Shown here in pieces: positions 54,698 to 62,700 of a DNA stretch of 64,000 nucleotides. Origin of the DNA: Ignavibacteriales bacterium (lineage in GTDB: Bacteria; Bacteroidota; Ignavibacteria; Ignavibacteriales; Ignavibacteriaceae); assembly GCA_016709155.1 (NCBI GenBank), contig JADJEI010000013.1:372001-436000 (forward strand), given 5' to 3'. The notes below the pieces were generated by a model. That model saw only the letters and a program-made list of their open reading frames with translations. It did not search any database and had not been told where the DNA came from. Positions within the stretch are counted from its first letter, which is position 1. Every line of letters starts with the position of its first letter. The translations under genes were made by a program, and so were the position numbers.

Positions 54698-54847
54698 ATG
54701 TTATATACAATCGCTGTTGTTCTTATAGTTTTATGGCTGCTTGGGTTAGTCACTTCCTATACAATGGGTGGAGTTATTCACGTTCTACTTGTCATTGCTG
54801 TCATTATGGTTTTAGTAAACATTATTAGTGGACGACGCTCAGTCTGA
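54698..54847 (+). CDS. Small two-helix membrane protein, lmo0937-type
   Basis: 49 residues: MLYTIAVVLIVLWLLGLVTSYTMGGVIHVLLVIAVIMVLVNIISGRRSV in two hydrophobic stretches. The pattern LYTIAVVL.VLWLLGL..SYT.GG.IH.LLV.A is that of the lmo0937 family, found in stress regulons of many bacteria. GAAAGGA precedes the ATG by 11 nt. Function in the family is unknown. Behind element copy 3; the AI-2E gene follows after 107 nt. Confidence 0.75.
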   Translation: MLYTIAVVLIVLWLLGLVTSYTMGGVIHVLLVIAVIMVLVNIISGRRSV

Positions 54848-54954
54848 ATATGAGTTGAGCTATAAATAATTTAGTATTAAACGTGCTAAGGTTATGGGAT
54901 TAAATCAACATTTGTACTGTGTTATAGGAATATTGTAATGTTCATTAATAGTAT

Positions 54955-56031
54955 ATGATTTTGAAAGAACAAATCAATTCTTCTGGTGAAATACGCTTCC
55001 TTTTGGTTGCGGCGGCACTTGTAATAATCATGGCAGGAATTTTCCTAGCCCAATCAGTCGTTATATTATTTCTTGTTTCAGTATTTCTTGCTTCGCTCGG
55101 AGTCCCTTCGCTACTCTGGTTAAAAGAAAAACATATTCCTTCTGGAATTGCAGTGTTCATGGTTATGGCTGTTATGATAATCATTCTGCTTTTAATTGGC
55201 GCACAAATTGGCACATCCTTCAGCAGTTTTATAACTGAACTACCCTCATTGCAATCTCGTATTCGAGAGCAGGTTGTAGAGTTCAATGCCATGATCTCAA
55301 GCAAAGGTTTTGTAATTGAAGAGAAATTTTTTCTTGAATATATTAACCCCGAAGCAATAATGAAACTTACTGCAGGTTTTTTAACCGGATTGAGTTCTGT
55401 TCTGTCCGATCTCGTTTTAATCCTTCTAACAGTAACCTTTATTTTACTTGAAGTCTCGAGCTTTCCGATAAAACTTCGCGCTGTGCTTGGAGATCCAAAA
55501 CAGGCGTTTCCTCAATTCACAAAGTTTGTTAATGACATGAAACGCTATATGATTATTAAAACCCTCATCAGTTTAGCCACGGGCATTTTGGTAGCGATCT
55601 GGTTATTCATTCTGGGTGTGGATTACCCAATACTCTGGGGTTTTATAGCTTTTCTACTTAATTACATTCCTAATATAGGATCTATAGTTGCCGCTATTCC
55701 AGCAGTGATTTTAGCATTTATTCAATTTGGAATCGGCAGCGCTTTAATGGTGACAGCGGGATATGTAGCAGTCAATTTTATAATAGGAAATATGATAGAA
55801 CCACGTATGATGGGAAGAAGACTTGGGCTCTCCACCTTAGTTGTCTTTCCTTCATTAATTTTTTGGGGTGGTTTGCTTGGCTTGGTAGGTGCAATTTTAT
55901 CTGTTCCACTCACTATGGCACTGAAGTTTGCGTTTGATAATAACGAAAGGACAAAATGGATTGCCGTATTGCTTGGATCAGAAAAATTCGATGAATATTC
56001 TGTCCCAATTTCAAAGAAGAATAAATTATAA
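54955..56031 (+). CDS. AI-2E family transporter (PerM-like)
   Basis: 358 residues with seven to eight hydrophobic helices. The family core is GFIAFLLNYIPNIGSIVAAIPAVILAFIQFG and the GNMIEPRMMGRRLGLSTLVVFPSLIFWGGLLG region; the amphipathic middle loop lies around 80-170. Family members export autoinducer-2 or other small molecules, or act as Na+/H+ antiporters. The assigned substrate is uncertain. It lies in the copy-3 unit. Confidence 0.88.
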   Translation: MILKEQINSSGEIRFLLVAAALVIIMAGIFLAQSVVILFLVSVFLASLGVPSLLWLKEKHIPSGIAVFMVMAVMIIILLLIGAQIGTSFSSFITELPSLQSRIREQVVEFNAMISSKGFVIEEKFFLEYINPEAIMKLTAGFLTGLSSVLSDLVLILLTVTFILLEVSSFPIKLRAVLGDPKQAFPQFTKFVNDMKRYMIIKTLISLATGILVAIWLFILGVDYPILWGFIAFLLNYIPNIGSIVAAIPAVILAFIQFGIGSALMVTAGYVAVNFIIGNMIEPRMMGRRLGLSTLVVFPSLIFWGGLLGLVGAILSVPLTMALKFAFDNNERTKWIAVLLGSEKFDEYSVPISKKNKL

Positions 56032-56064
56032 AAAATCTTCTGAAGGCAGACTTTTCATCTAAAT

Positions 56065-56100
56065 GATGTAGTTCCTTTTTCATCCTTTTGTACGATTGTA
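56065..56100 (+). promoter_or_regulatory. Island element, copy 4 (upstream of Thivi_2564-type gene)
   Basis: GATGTAGTTCCTTTTTCATCC then TTTTGTACGATTGTA. A TTGTAC hexamer within it is 17 bp upstream of TATCAT at 56119-56124; a TATAAT also occurs at 56124-56129. Confidence 0.8.
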
Positions 56101-56263
56101 CCAACCTGAATTACTTCATATCATATAATAGAAATCATTAAACCATTTGATGAAATGTCTTTTGCGGATCACTAATTCAGAAACCGCAAAAAATGGTTCT
56201 CAAGATCATGATCTCTGATTACTGAGATCCAGAATACAAAAATATTATGAAAGGAAGAGAGTT

Positions 56264-56455
56264 ATGTCACTTATAACATTAGTAATTGTTCTGGTTGTTG
56301 TTGGAGTAGTATTATGGCTTATCAACAGCTATATTCCGATGCAATCTACCATTAAGAAAATTTTGAATGCGGTAGTAATTATTGTAGTTGTTCTATGGCT
56401 ATTAAGCGCCTTCGGAATAATAGATAATATCGATACGATTCGTATTGGAAACTAG
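56264..56455 (+). CDS. Small two-helix membrane protein, Thivi_2564-type
   Basis: 63 residues: MSLITLVIVLVVVGVVLWLIN, then YIPMQSTIKKILNAVVIIVVVLWLLSAFGII. This matches the Thivi_2564 family pattern of LVVVGVVLWLIN.YIPM...IK.ILN.VV...V.LWL. The family is of unknown function and frequent in stress-linked loci. The gene follows element copy 4 and precedes a GlsB/YeaQ-type gene. Confidence 0.78.
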   Translation: MSLITLVIVLVVVGVVLWLINSYIPMQSTIKKILNAVVIIVVVLWLLSAFGIIDNIDTIRIGN

Positions 56456-56576
56456 ATAATTATATCAGTATGATTTATCCTTATTTGAATGAATTCCGTT
56501 AAGGAACACTTAAAATGAAACCGATGGACATTGGTTTTAGGTGCGAATTATTTGCAAAAAATATAAGAGGTCAATT

Positions 56577-56828
56577 ATGGAGATTATAGGAACTCTAGTT
56601 GTCGGTTTAATTGCAGGCGTAATTGCAAAATTACTAATGCCCGGTAAAGACCCGGGTGGCTGCATAATTACTATTCTACTTGGAATTGCCAGTGCATTTG
56701 TTGCAACTTATCTTGGTAAATTATTAGGTGTTTATGAACCAGGTGATACCGCCGGTTTTATTGGTGCAACTATTGGAGCAATAATTATTTTATGGTTCTA
56801 CAGGATTATCCTTAAGAAAAAAGAGTAA
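56577..56828 (+). CDS. GlsB/YeaQ/YmgE-family stress-response membrane protein
   Basis: 83 residues from the ATG at 56577 (AGAGG at 56566-56570 fixes the start; the frame opens 12 codons earlier). Three hydrophobic helices with GLIAGVIAKLLMPGKDPGGCIITILLGIASAFVATYLG, then GDTAGFIGATIGAIIILW. This is the transglycosylase-associated/GlsB pattern. The family is induced by general stress; the molecular role is unknown. Confidence 0.9.
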   Translation: MEIIGTLVVGLIAGVIAKLLMPGKDPGGCIITILLGIASAFVATYLGKLLGVYEPGDTAGFIGATIGAIIILWFYRIILKKKE

Positions 56829-56911
56829 GATATTATTAATATCGCACATTATTATGTGTACTTTTTTTATAACTCTTTCTTGTAACCACTTAGAATTTTA
56901 TTAGCCTAAAA

Positions 56912-56950
56912 GATGTAGTTCTTATTTCATCCCTTTGCCTGATTGATTCA
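56912..56950 (+). promoter_or_regulatory. Island element, copy 5 (upstream of YtxH-dodecin-cytochrome unit)
   Basis: GATGTAGTTCTTATTTCATCCC then TTTGCCTGATTGATTCA. The dyad and the GATTG block are kept; one C is replaced by T. Confidence 0.75.
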
Positions 56951-57024
56951 ATTAGTGTTCGTATTTAAATTTCATCAGAAATAAAATCAACAGAGATATT
57001 ACATTTAATTAAAAGGAACATATT

Positions 57025-57438
57025 ATGTCTGGTAGCAATAACGTTAAAGGTTTTCTTCTTGGATTTCTAGCCGGCGGTGCTGTAGGTGCAATAGTTGCAT
57101 TATTAACTACACCCAAAAGCGGCAAAGAACTTAGAGGAGATATAAAACAAAAGTCCGGAGAATATTTTGATGAAGCTGATAAATATTATCAAGAGAAAAA
57201 AATTAAAGCCGGTAAAATATTTAATGAAGGTAAAAGAAAATATTCTTTGATGATGAATGATTTAAAGTCAAAACCTGAAGAAATTCTAAAAGATGTTGAA
57301 CGCGTTTATAATGATGCAAAAATAAAAACAAAAGAGGTTTTACATTCCGGTAAAGAAAAATTAGAAACTGAAACTGAGAGATTAAAGTTTTCAGTTAAAA
57401 CCGGAATGGATGCTTATAATGAAAATAAGAAGCCTTAA
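57025..57438 (+). CDS. YtxH-domain protein
   Basis: 137 residues. N-terminal glycine-rich membrane helix KGFLLGFLAGGAVGAIVALLTTPKSGKELR, the YtxH signature, then a long charged amphipathic/coiled-coil region (residues 45-135). The YtxH family is induced by general stress in Bacillus. First gene of the copy-5 unit, followed by a DUF948-like protein 7 nt later, as in Firmicutes pairs. Confidence 0.85.
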   Translation: MSGSNNVKGFLLGFLAGGAVGAIVALLTTPKSGKELRGDIKQKSGEYFDEADKYYQEKKIKAGKIFNEGKRKYSLMMNDLKSKPEEILKDVERVYNDAKIKTKEVLHSGKEKLETETERLKFSVKTGMDAYNENKKP

Positions 57439-57445
57439 TTAAAAA

Positions 57446-57850
57446 ATGGAATTAGTAGAAATATTAACGGTAGTATTGCTTGTCTCAGCATCAGTCCTTT
57501 GTATTGCACTGATTTACTTTGTTTATCAGATTGTTAAATCAGTGCATTCCATTAGTTTAAATATCGAGTCATTATCACTTAGACTTAATCCACTAATCGA
57601 ATCAACTCTTAATCTTTCGAATAAATTACACCTCATCACCTCTGAAGTTGACTCTCAACTTCAGATGACCAGATCAATGGTTAGCATCGTCCGGGAGCAT
57701 GTAGATAAAATTTTAAATGTAGAGATAAAAATTCGTGATGGGATAGAGAATGCCGTAATACCTATATTCAAAAATGTAAACGCCATAGGTGTTGGGTTTG
57801 CATCGTTCTGGAGAAACTATAAAGCGGGAAAGCAGAAAAAATTAACCTAA
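57446..57850 (+). CDS. DUF948-like membrane-anchored protein
   Basis: 134 residues: one N-terminal helix (ILTVVLLVSASVLCIALIYFVYQIV) followed by helical, coiled-coil-prone sequence (SISLNIESLSLRLNPLIES). The pattern resembles DUF948 proteins, which often accompany YtxH. Starts 7 nt after the YtxH gene. Function unknown. Confidence 0.6.
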   Translation: MELVEILTVVLLVSASVLCIALIYFVYQIVKSVHSISLNIESLSLRLNPLIESTLNLSNKLHLITSEVDSQLQMTRSMVSIVREHVDKILNVEIKIRDGIENAVIPIFKNVNAIGVGFASFWRNYKAGKQKKLT

Positions 57851-57868
57851 TAATGAAAGAAAAATAAG

Positions 57869-58054
57869 ATGTCTAACTTAGTAATATATTTAATCGGGAC
57901 AGCTTTCGTAGCTGGCGGTTTGGCATGGGGAGCCAATGAAATGGGCGTTCCACCTGTTTGGATTGTTATTAGTGTCATAATCATAATTGGTTTGGGCATT
58001 ATGGCGGCTGTGTCAAAAACTCGCCAGAAAGAAAGTTCTGATACTAACGGTTGA
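57869..58054 (+). CDS. Small two-helix membrane protein
   Basis: 61 residues: MSNLVIYLIGTAFVAGGLAWGANEMG, then VPPVWIVISVIIIIGLGIMAAV, then a polar tail. No recognised family, but of the same type as the other small membrane proteins of the island. It lies 18 nt after the DUF948-like gene and AAGAAAAATAAG precedes the ATG. Confidence 0.65.
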   Translation: MSNLVIYLIGTAFVAGGLAWGANEMGVPPVWIVISVIIIIGLGIMAAVSKTRQKESSDTNG

Positions 58055-58130
58055 ATAGCACTAGTTGTCGTTTAATTATAATGAAAAAAAATTGGTAATT
58101 ATTTTTAATTAATTTAAAAAAGGAGTTATT

Positions 58131-58349
58131 ATGAGTACCCACATTAATGAAGGCGCAGTAAAGATAATTGAAATCATCGGCATCTCTTCAAAAAGTTTTG
58201 ATGATGCAATCGATCAAGCGTTAAGTAAAGCTTCAAAAACAGTAAAAGGAATAACTGGAATTGAAGTAACAAAACATATGGCAAGCGTTGAAGCTGGTAA
58301 GATCAAACAGTACAAAGTAAATCTTAAACTTGCTTTTCCTGTTGTATAA
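58131..58349 (+). CDS. Dodecin-family flavin/CoA-binding protein
   Basis: 72 residues, the usual dodecin length. VKIIEIIGISSKSFDDAIDQALSKASKTVKGITGIEV is the family core, then a beta-strand KQYKVNLKLAFPV. Dodecins form dodecameric shells that store FMN/riboflavin and sometimes CoA. The gene has AAGGAG upstream. In this unit it may buffer flavin during stress. Ligand residues cannot be assigned without alignment. Confidence 0.88.
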   Translation: MSTHINEGAVKIIEIIGISSKSFDDAIDQALSKASKTVKGITGIEVTKHMASVEAGKIKQYKVNLKLAFPVV

Positions 58350-58419
58350 AATTGAAATTGTAGGTATGTCTGTACAAATTAAATACTAGCCTGATTCAAA
58401 ACTATTTATAGGAGGTTTT

Positions 58420-58962
58420 ATGAACCACTCATTTTATTATCTATTAACGATTATTCTATTACCGTTTACATCAATATTATCCCAAAGTGGTGGCAATACC
58501 TTTGTGGGTGTTGAATCCTGCGGTATGTGCCATAAAACAGAAAAGCAAGGCAGTCAGCTTTCAATCTGGCAAAACACTGCTCATGCAAAAGCATTTGAAA
58601 CCTTGAAAACGGATACTGCAAATCAGATTGCTAAAGCAAAAGGTTTTTTAAAACCGGCATCTGAAACCTGGGAATGTTTAAAATGTCACGTAACTGGTTA
58701 TAATCTTGATGCAACAATGTTAGGTAAGAAGTTTAAAGTTGAAGATGGTGTTCAGTGTGAGACCTGCCATGGTGCTGGATCATCTTATAAAGATATGAAG
58801 GTAATGAAGGACAAAAAATTGGCAATCGAAAAAGGATTAATTGTTCCTGATAAACTTGAAGAATTTTGTGTAAGCTGTCACAATAATGAGAGTCCGACTT
58901 TTGTAAAAATGGACTTTAATGAAGCCTGGAACAAAATCAAGCATGAGGTTCCAAAGGAATAG
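58420..58962 (+). CDS. Secreted tetraheme c-type cytochrome (c554-like)
   Basis: 180 residues with a signal peptide (LLTIILLPFTSILSQ). Four heme-binding motifs: CGMCH, CLKCH, CETCH, CVSCH, plus distal histidines (for example TAHAKAF). The spacing of the four motifs and the WQNTAHAKAF segment follow the cytochrome c554/multiheme fold. Needs the Ccm system encoded at 17165-22632. An AGGAGG ribosome site sits upstream of the ATG. It stands in the copy-5 unit, 70 nt after dodecin. The electron partner is unknown. Confidence 0.88.
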   Translation: MNHSFYYLLTIILLPFTSILSQSGGNTFVGVESCGMCHKTEKQGSQLSIWQNTAHAKAFETLKTDTANQIAKAKGFLKPASETWECLKCHVTGYNLDATMLGKKFKVEDGVQCETCHGAGSSYKDMKVMKDKKLAIEKGLIVPDKLEEFCVSCHNNESPTFVKMDFNEAWNKIKHEVPKE

Positions 58963-59015
58963 AAATAATTTTATTTCTTGCTTCACCTAAAGAGTTTACT
59001 GCATAAGTTCAATTA

Positions 59016-59082
59016 TCACCCTGAATTTATTTCAGCATTAATATTTTTGAATTATTCAGACCCTGAAACAAATTCAGGGTGA
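59016..59082. repeat. Inverted repeat at the end of the copy-5 unit
   Basis: TCACCCTGAATTT (59016-59028) and AAATTCAGGGTGA (59070-59082) are perfect 13-base inverted arms; CAGACCCTGAAAC lies between. Repeats of this kind occur often between genes in Bacteroidota. The 41-base loop is long for a terminator, but the arms could stop or protect the mRNA. Confidence 0.65.
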
Positions 59083-59111
59083 CAATTAACAGTTATCTCA
59101 CTAACCCTAAA

Positions 59112-59150
59112 GGATGTAGTTCCTTTTTCATCCGCTTGGTCTATTTCGTT
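59112..59150 (+). promoter_or_regulatory. Island element, copy 6
   Basis: GGATGTAGTTCCTTTTTCATCC then GCTTGGTCTATTTCG. Perfect GGATG-N12-CATCC dyad. The downstream block is CTATTTC rather than GATTGT, as in copy 1. Confidence 0.78.
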
Positions 59151-59206
59151 ACCCATGTCCATTGAATAAGGTTTCTTGGTTAACTAACTTAATGAAAGGA
59201 ATCACC

Positions 59207-59641
59207 ATGAAAGCAATAATAGCTTTTGTCTCAGGCATAATCATTTTTGGTCTCGTTATCCCCATAAATGCAGGCGGAAAAGGTGAACTACAAAAACATT
59301 TCAGTGATGTTGCAAACAAAGTAAAAGCAACGGAGAATGCAGCAGAGAAACGTGCGATCCTTGAAAATTCATTTAAGGATATGTCCGAAGCTTTAGATAA
59401 AGTACAAAGTTCTTTCTTAGTTTCTAAAGAAGATAAAGATGGAATTGAAAACCTTAAAGCTACACTAAAAGAAAATCAGGATGAGCTTGCAGGAATTAAT
59501 GGTTATGAACGTGTGCCTGATTCCCAGCTAAATAATTTTTCTAATTACGTAGTACAAAATATGGCCCAAGCTGATCAGGTGATAACTATCAGCCTCGTTG
59601 CGGCATTATTGATCATAATTATAATTATACTTATAGTATAA
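59207..59641 (+). CDS. Secreted/membrane-anchored helical protein
   Basis: 144 residues from the ATG at 59207, favoured because AAAGGA lies just upstream; a TTG frame opens at 59162. Signal/anchor helix (AIIAFVSGIIIFGLVIPINAGG), a helical region (GKGELQKHFSDVANKVKA...LKENQDELAG), and a C-terminal helix (VITISLVAALLIIIIIILIV). Topology: a periplasmic helical domain anchored at its C-terminus. No family recognised. Behind element copy 6; the C11-like lipoprotein follows 25 nt later. Confidence 0.55.
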   Translation: MKAIIAFVSGIIIFGLVIPINAGGKGELQKHFSDVANKVKATENAAEKRAILENSFKDMSEALDKVQSSFLVSKEDKDGIENLKATLKENQDELAGINGYERVPDSQLNNFSNYVVQNMAQADQVITISLVAALLIIIIIILIV

Positions 59642-59666
59642 AATCTTCTTAAAATCGGTTATTTCA

Positions 59667-60785
59667 ATGCGAAAACCGAAAAATCAATCGGTCAGTGGCA
59701 CCTCGCAATGCATTCTTTTATTATGGATGAGTTGCGCGGTGCTCATTGCTTTCCTACCCTCATGCAGCCCTAGAATGTCTGTTCTAGAGGAATCGAAACA
59801 GACAGAGTATAATTCGCTCAAGACGCAGTACTCACTTATATTCTTCATACATGGTGATAGTGATTATATATATCTCGATACCAGCGATAACGAGTACAAG
59901 GCAGATGAAGAAACTGTAATGAATGCAGAAAAAATTGCAGAGCAGAATCCAACGGCAGAGGTATTCATATTTCATCAAAAACCTCGAGGACACTTTCTGT
60001 TCTTTTTTCCGCTTAAGGATGGCGAGTTCTATTACTATCGGAACGGAAATCTTATTGCGAATGAATCCTATTGGCGTGATCAGGAAAAATCAAATTTAGA
60101 TTTTGAAGCTGAAATTTATCACCTGTATCATGTAGCTAATCAAAACAAGTTCATTAAGATGTTTCTCTATTTTGGTCATGAAATTCCTGAGTTTGGTGGG
60201 GAAGGTTACGATGAATCTTATCCAGATCGGTCTTTTACTATCGATGATCTTGCGAGCGGGATGAAAAGCTTTACATCTGATTCTATAAAATTCGATCTTA
60301 CAGTACTCTCTACTTGTTATGGAGGCACCCCTAATACTATAGGTAAACTCGTACCGTTTGCACAAACAATTATCGCTTCTCCTGAAAACCTTCATTTATC
60401 TTATTTTGATATTAGCGCGTTAGAACAGTTAGATGTTAATTTAAAAGATGGAGATGTTCCTGCATTTGCAAAACGATTTGCCCGCCAATCGTTTGATAAG
60501 CTAGCAGGTAGTATAGAAACTACAGTTAGTGTTGTTGTGTATGATATAAAGCAGGTACAGAATTATTTAAACTCCGTTCAGAAAGATTATGATCTTATTT
60601 TGGATAGTTTGAAAAGATTGACGCAAGCCGATCAGGAAGCGTTAGAGCATTGCGATTGTGCCGATATTCCAGCATATCAGATTTCAACTATTAATAACGG
60701 AGTTGAAATCTTATATCGCCCGGCAAGGTTTGGAAGATCAAAAAATAAACAAAGTCATTCCGGCTGGGAATGCTGGAAAAATTAA
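59667..60785 (+). CDS. Lipoprotein with a divergent clan CD (caspase/C11-like) peptidase-type domain
   Basis: 372 residues. Lipobox FLPSC (Cys33). The domain has FLYFGHEIPEFGGEGYDE (H171) and FDLTVLSTCYGGTPNTI (C217), followed by FAQTIIASPENLHLS. This spacing, an Nterminal His block, a DL/SL strand, then a Cys ending a strand and an A(S)PE strand, is that of clan CD peptidases such as clostripain C11. The HG pair is changed to GHE, so activity is uncertain. The C-terminus is basic (RPARFGRSKNKQ). No other protein in this window resembles it. Fold assignment is my inference from motif order. Confidence 0.5.
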   Translation: MRKPKNQSVSGTSQCILLLWMSCAVLIAFLPSCSPRMSVLEESKQTEYNSLKTQYSLIFFIHGDSDYIYLDTSDNEYKADEETVMNAEKIAEQNPTAEVFIFHQKPRGHFLFFFPLKDGEFYYYRNGNLIANESYWRDQEKSNLDFEAEIYHLYHVANQNKFIKMFLYFGHEIPEFGGEGYDESYPDRSFTIDDLASGMKSFTSDSIKFDLTVLSTCYGGTPNTIGKLVPFAQTIIASPENLHLSYFDISALEQLDVNLKDGDVPAFAKRFARQSFDKLAGSIETTVSVVVYDIKQVQNYLNSVQKDYDLILDSLKRLTQADQEALEHCDCADIPAYQISTINNGVEILYRPARFGRSKNKQSHSGWECWKN

Positions 60786-60862
60786 TTTCACTAAGTGTAA
60801 ATGAGCAAATCAATTAAATTGCTACAGTTCTGTTTGTTCTTTAGAAATTTAATCACCCAATC

Positions 60863-60900
60863 GATGTAGTCCTTTTTTCATCCCTTAGACCGATTGTATC
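60863..60900 (+). promoter_or_regulatory. Island element, copy 7 (upstream of csbD)
   Basis: GATGTAGTCCTTTTTTCATCCC then TTAGACCGATTGTATC. TTGTAT is followed after exactly 17 bp by TATAAT (60917-60922), giving a good -35/-10 pair. Confidence 0.85.
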
Positions 60901-60986
60901 AACCCTCCGAACTGCTTATAATATTATAGAGAATCCTTAAAGGATCACATAAAGCATTTGCAATAGAAATTAAAAAGGAGTAACAA

Positions 60987-61172
60987 ATGAATGAACTTGA
61001 AATTAAAGGGAACTGGAATGAGGCATCAGGTAAACTAAAACAGCAATATGCAAATCTTACTGATGATGATTTACTTTTTGTAGAAGGAAAAGAAGAAGAA
61101 CTATTAGGCAGATTACAGAAAAAACTTGGAAAAACTAAAGAAGAAGTGCAAAAAATAATTTCGAAGTTTTAG
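60987..61172 (+). CDS. CsbD-family stress protein
   Basis: 61 residues: MNELEIKGNWNEASGKLKQQYANLTDDDLLFVEGKEEELLGRLQKKLGKTKEEVQKII covers almost the whole CsbD fold (G.WNE..GK.K...LTDDDL....G..EEL.G.LQ...G). In Bacillus it is a SigB-controlled general stress gene; function unknown. AAGGAG precedes the ATG by 8 nt. First gene after element copy 7. Confidence 0.9.
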   Translation: MNELEIKGNWNEASGKLKQQYANLTDDDLLFVEGKEEELLGRLQKKLGKTKEEVQKIISKF

Positions 61173-61270
61173 AAGTTCGTCGCAAGAAACCTAATGTATC
61201 CTAAATGTGCAGGATTAAGGAAGATTCGATTAAATAATATTAAATGTTCTAAACAATCATAAGGAGAATT

Positions 61271-61699
61271 ATGAAAACCAAATATTTCATCTTAGCAGGA
61301 AGTCTGCTAATTGCAGGATTATTTGTTACCGGTTGTACCGACAATCGAGACAATGACAAAAACAATGTTGAACAGGCAAACCAGGATATGATTGATGCAC
61401 AGATCCAATTTGAAAAGGAATGGCAGCAATTCAAAAGCAATGCTGAATTAAAAATTAATGCTAACCAGCAAAAGATTGATGATTTCAAAACAGCGATGAA
61501 AACTACAAGCACAAGGTTTAAAGCTAAATATGAAAATGAAGTGCTGACATTTGAACAAAAAAATATCGAGCTAAAAAAACAATTAAATGACTTTAAATAT
61601 GAAAGAAAAGAAAATTGGGAAGTGTTCAAAACAACATTTAATAATGATATGGATATAGTCAGTAATGCACTTAACGATATTTTCTCAAAGAAAGATTAA
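61271..61699 (+). CDS. Lipoprotein, helical, sll1863-like stress-response type
   Basis: 142 residues. Lipobox FVTGC (Cys22), then a long helical, highly charged region (residues 30-140; FEKEWQQFKSNAELKINANQQKI, FKYERKENWEVFKTTFN). The repeated pattern E.W..FK...E..I..N...I resembles the sll1863-family of stress-related proteins. No enzyme motif. It follows csbD by 98 nt. Confidence 0.65.
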   Translation: MKTKYFILAGSLLIAGLFVTGCTDNRDNDKNNVEQANQDMIDAQIQFEKEWQQFKSNAELKINANQQKIDDFKTAMKTTSTRFKAKYENEVLTFEQKNIELKKQLNDFKYERKENWEVFKTTFNNDMDIVSNALNDIFSKKD

Positions 61700-61720
61700 C
61701 ATAAATTATTCTTTAATGAA

Positions 61721-61982
61721 ATGAATATGGCAACTGATGAAATGATATTGGATAGTGATCGATTTGTAATGCTTGATTTAGTCAATACTTTAATTGAAAA
61801 TCAAACGACCAGAGTCTATCCCATTGTTAGATTGTTTATCCATCAAATAAAATTCTTTTCCTAACGTTGAAGCCATAAATAGTCATATTGAAAGTACGAT
61901 AAAGTTTGAAGAAAAAAGAGAAGATCTGTTTACAATCACTCTTAATATTGATGAGGATTATAAAAATCAGTTGTTCAGGTAA
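61721..61982 (+). pseudogene. Small unassigned ORF, probably frameshifted
   Basis: The ATG at 61721 opens a 47-codon frame (MNMATDEMILDSDRFVMLD...) that stops at 61864. Removing one A from the A4 run near 61850 would continue it as FPNVEAINSHIESTIKFEEKREDLFT to the TAA at 61980, giving about 86 residues. No family recognised; the coherent, acidic, helical product makes the longer reading plausible. Confidence 0.35.
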
Positions 61983-62058
61983 ATATTAGAAAAAGTAACA
62001 TCTTGGTTGTTAAACATATAACTATTTGCCTGAACATTCTGATCGAAAGATTATAAGT

Positions 62059-62670
62059 ATGGATTATATTTTTTTTCTTAAAGGGATAGCTATTGGTTTC
62101 GCTATGGCGGTACCGGTAGGACCAATTGGAATTATGTGCATCCGCAAAACACTTACCGAGGGTAAATTACATGGAATGGTAATCGGTCTTGGCGCTGCAA
62201 CTGCTGATTTGTTTTACGCCAGTGTTGCTGCATTCGGACTTACATTTATTTCAGATACACTTGTTAGTCAAAAATTTTGGATACGATTGGTTGGCGGTAC
62301 GCTTCTTCTGTTTCTTGGGATAAGAATATTTCGCAAACGTCCTAAAGATCCAAAGTTTCGCACCGAGAACGGTGGTATGTTACGATCATATCTTACTACA
62401 GTTTTTTTAACGCTCACAAATCCGTTAACAATTTTTGCTTTTCTCGCAGTGTTTGCTGCACTTGGTTTTGATAGCGAGCTAAAATATTTTTCTGCCGCTG
62501 TTCTTGTAGCCGGAGTTTTTATTGGTTCGTGTTTGTGGTTTTTCATACTTAGTTCGGGCACTATTCTTTTTCGACATAAATTAGACATAGTCGGATTGCA
62601 ATGGGTAAACAAAATTGCTGGTATCTTAATTATTATTTCCGGACTTATTGCTTTTGGGAGTTTGTTATGA
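62059..62670 (+). CDS. LysE/RhtB-family exporter
   Basis: 203 residues from the ATG at 62059; a TTG start at 62026 would add 11 residues, but the conserved N-terminal helix begins with YIFFLKGIAIGFAMAVPVGPIGI, which fits Met12. The AVPVGP motif and LTLTNPLTIFAFLAVFAALG (helix 4) are LysE signatures. Six hydrophobic helices. It exports amino acids or related small compounds; the substrate is unknown. MarC follows, starting 30 nt after its stop. Confidence 0.88.
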   Translation: MDYIFFLKGIAIGFAMAVPVGPIGIMCIRKTLTEGKLHGMVIGLGAATADLFYASVAAFGLTFISDTLVSQKFWIRLVGGTLLLFLGIRIFRKRPKDPKFRTENGGMLRSYLTTVFLTLTNPLTIFAFLAVFAALGFDSELKYFSAAVLVAGVFIGSCLWFFILSSGTILFRHKLDIVGLQWVNKIAGILIIISGLIAFGSLL

Positions 62671-62700
62671 ATTTTTTTAAACAATCAGATAATAATAAAT

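Noticed and set aside
56520..56576. Start of the GlsB/YeaQ gene at 56541
   Set aside because: The conserved family N-terminus begins with MEIIGT at 56577, with AGAGG in front of it; the upstream 12 codons are not family-like.
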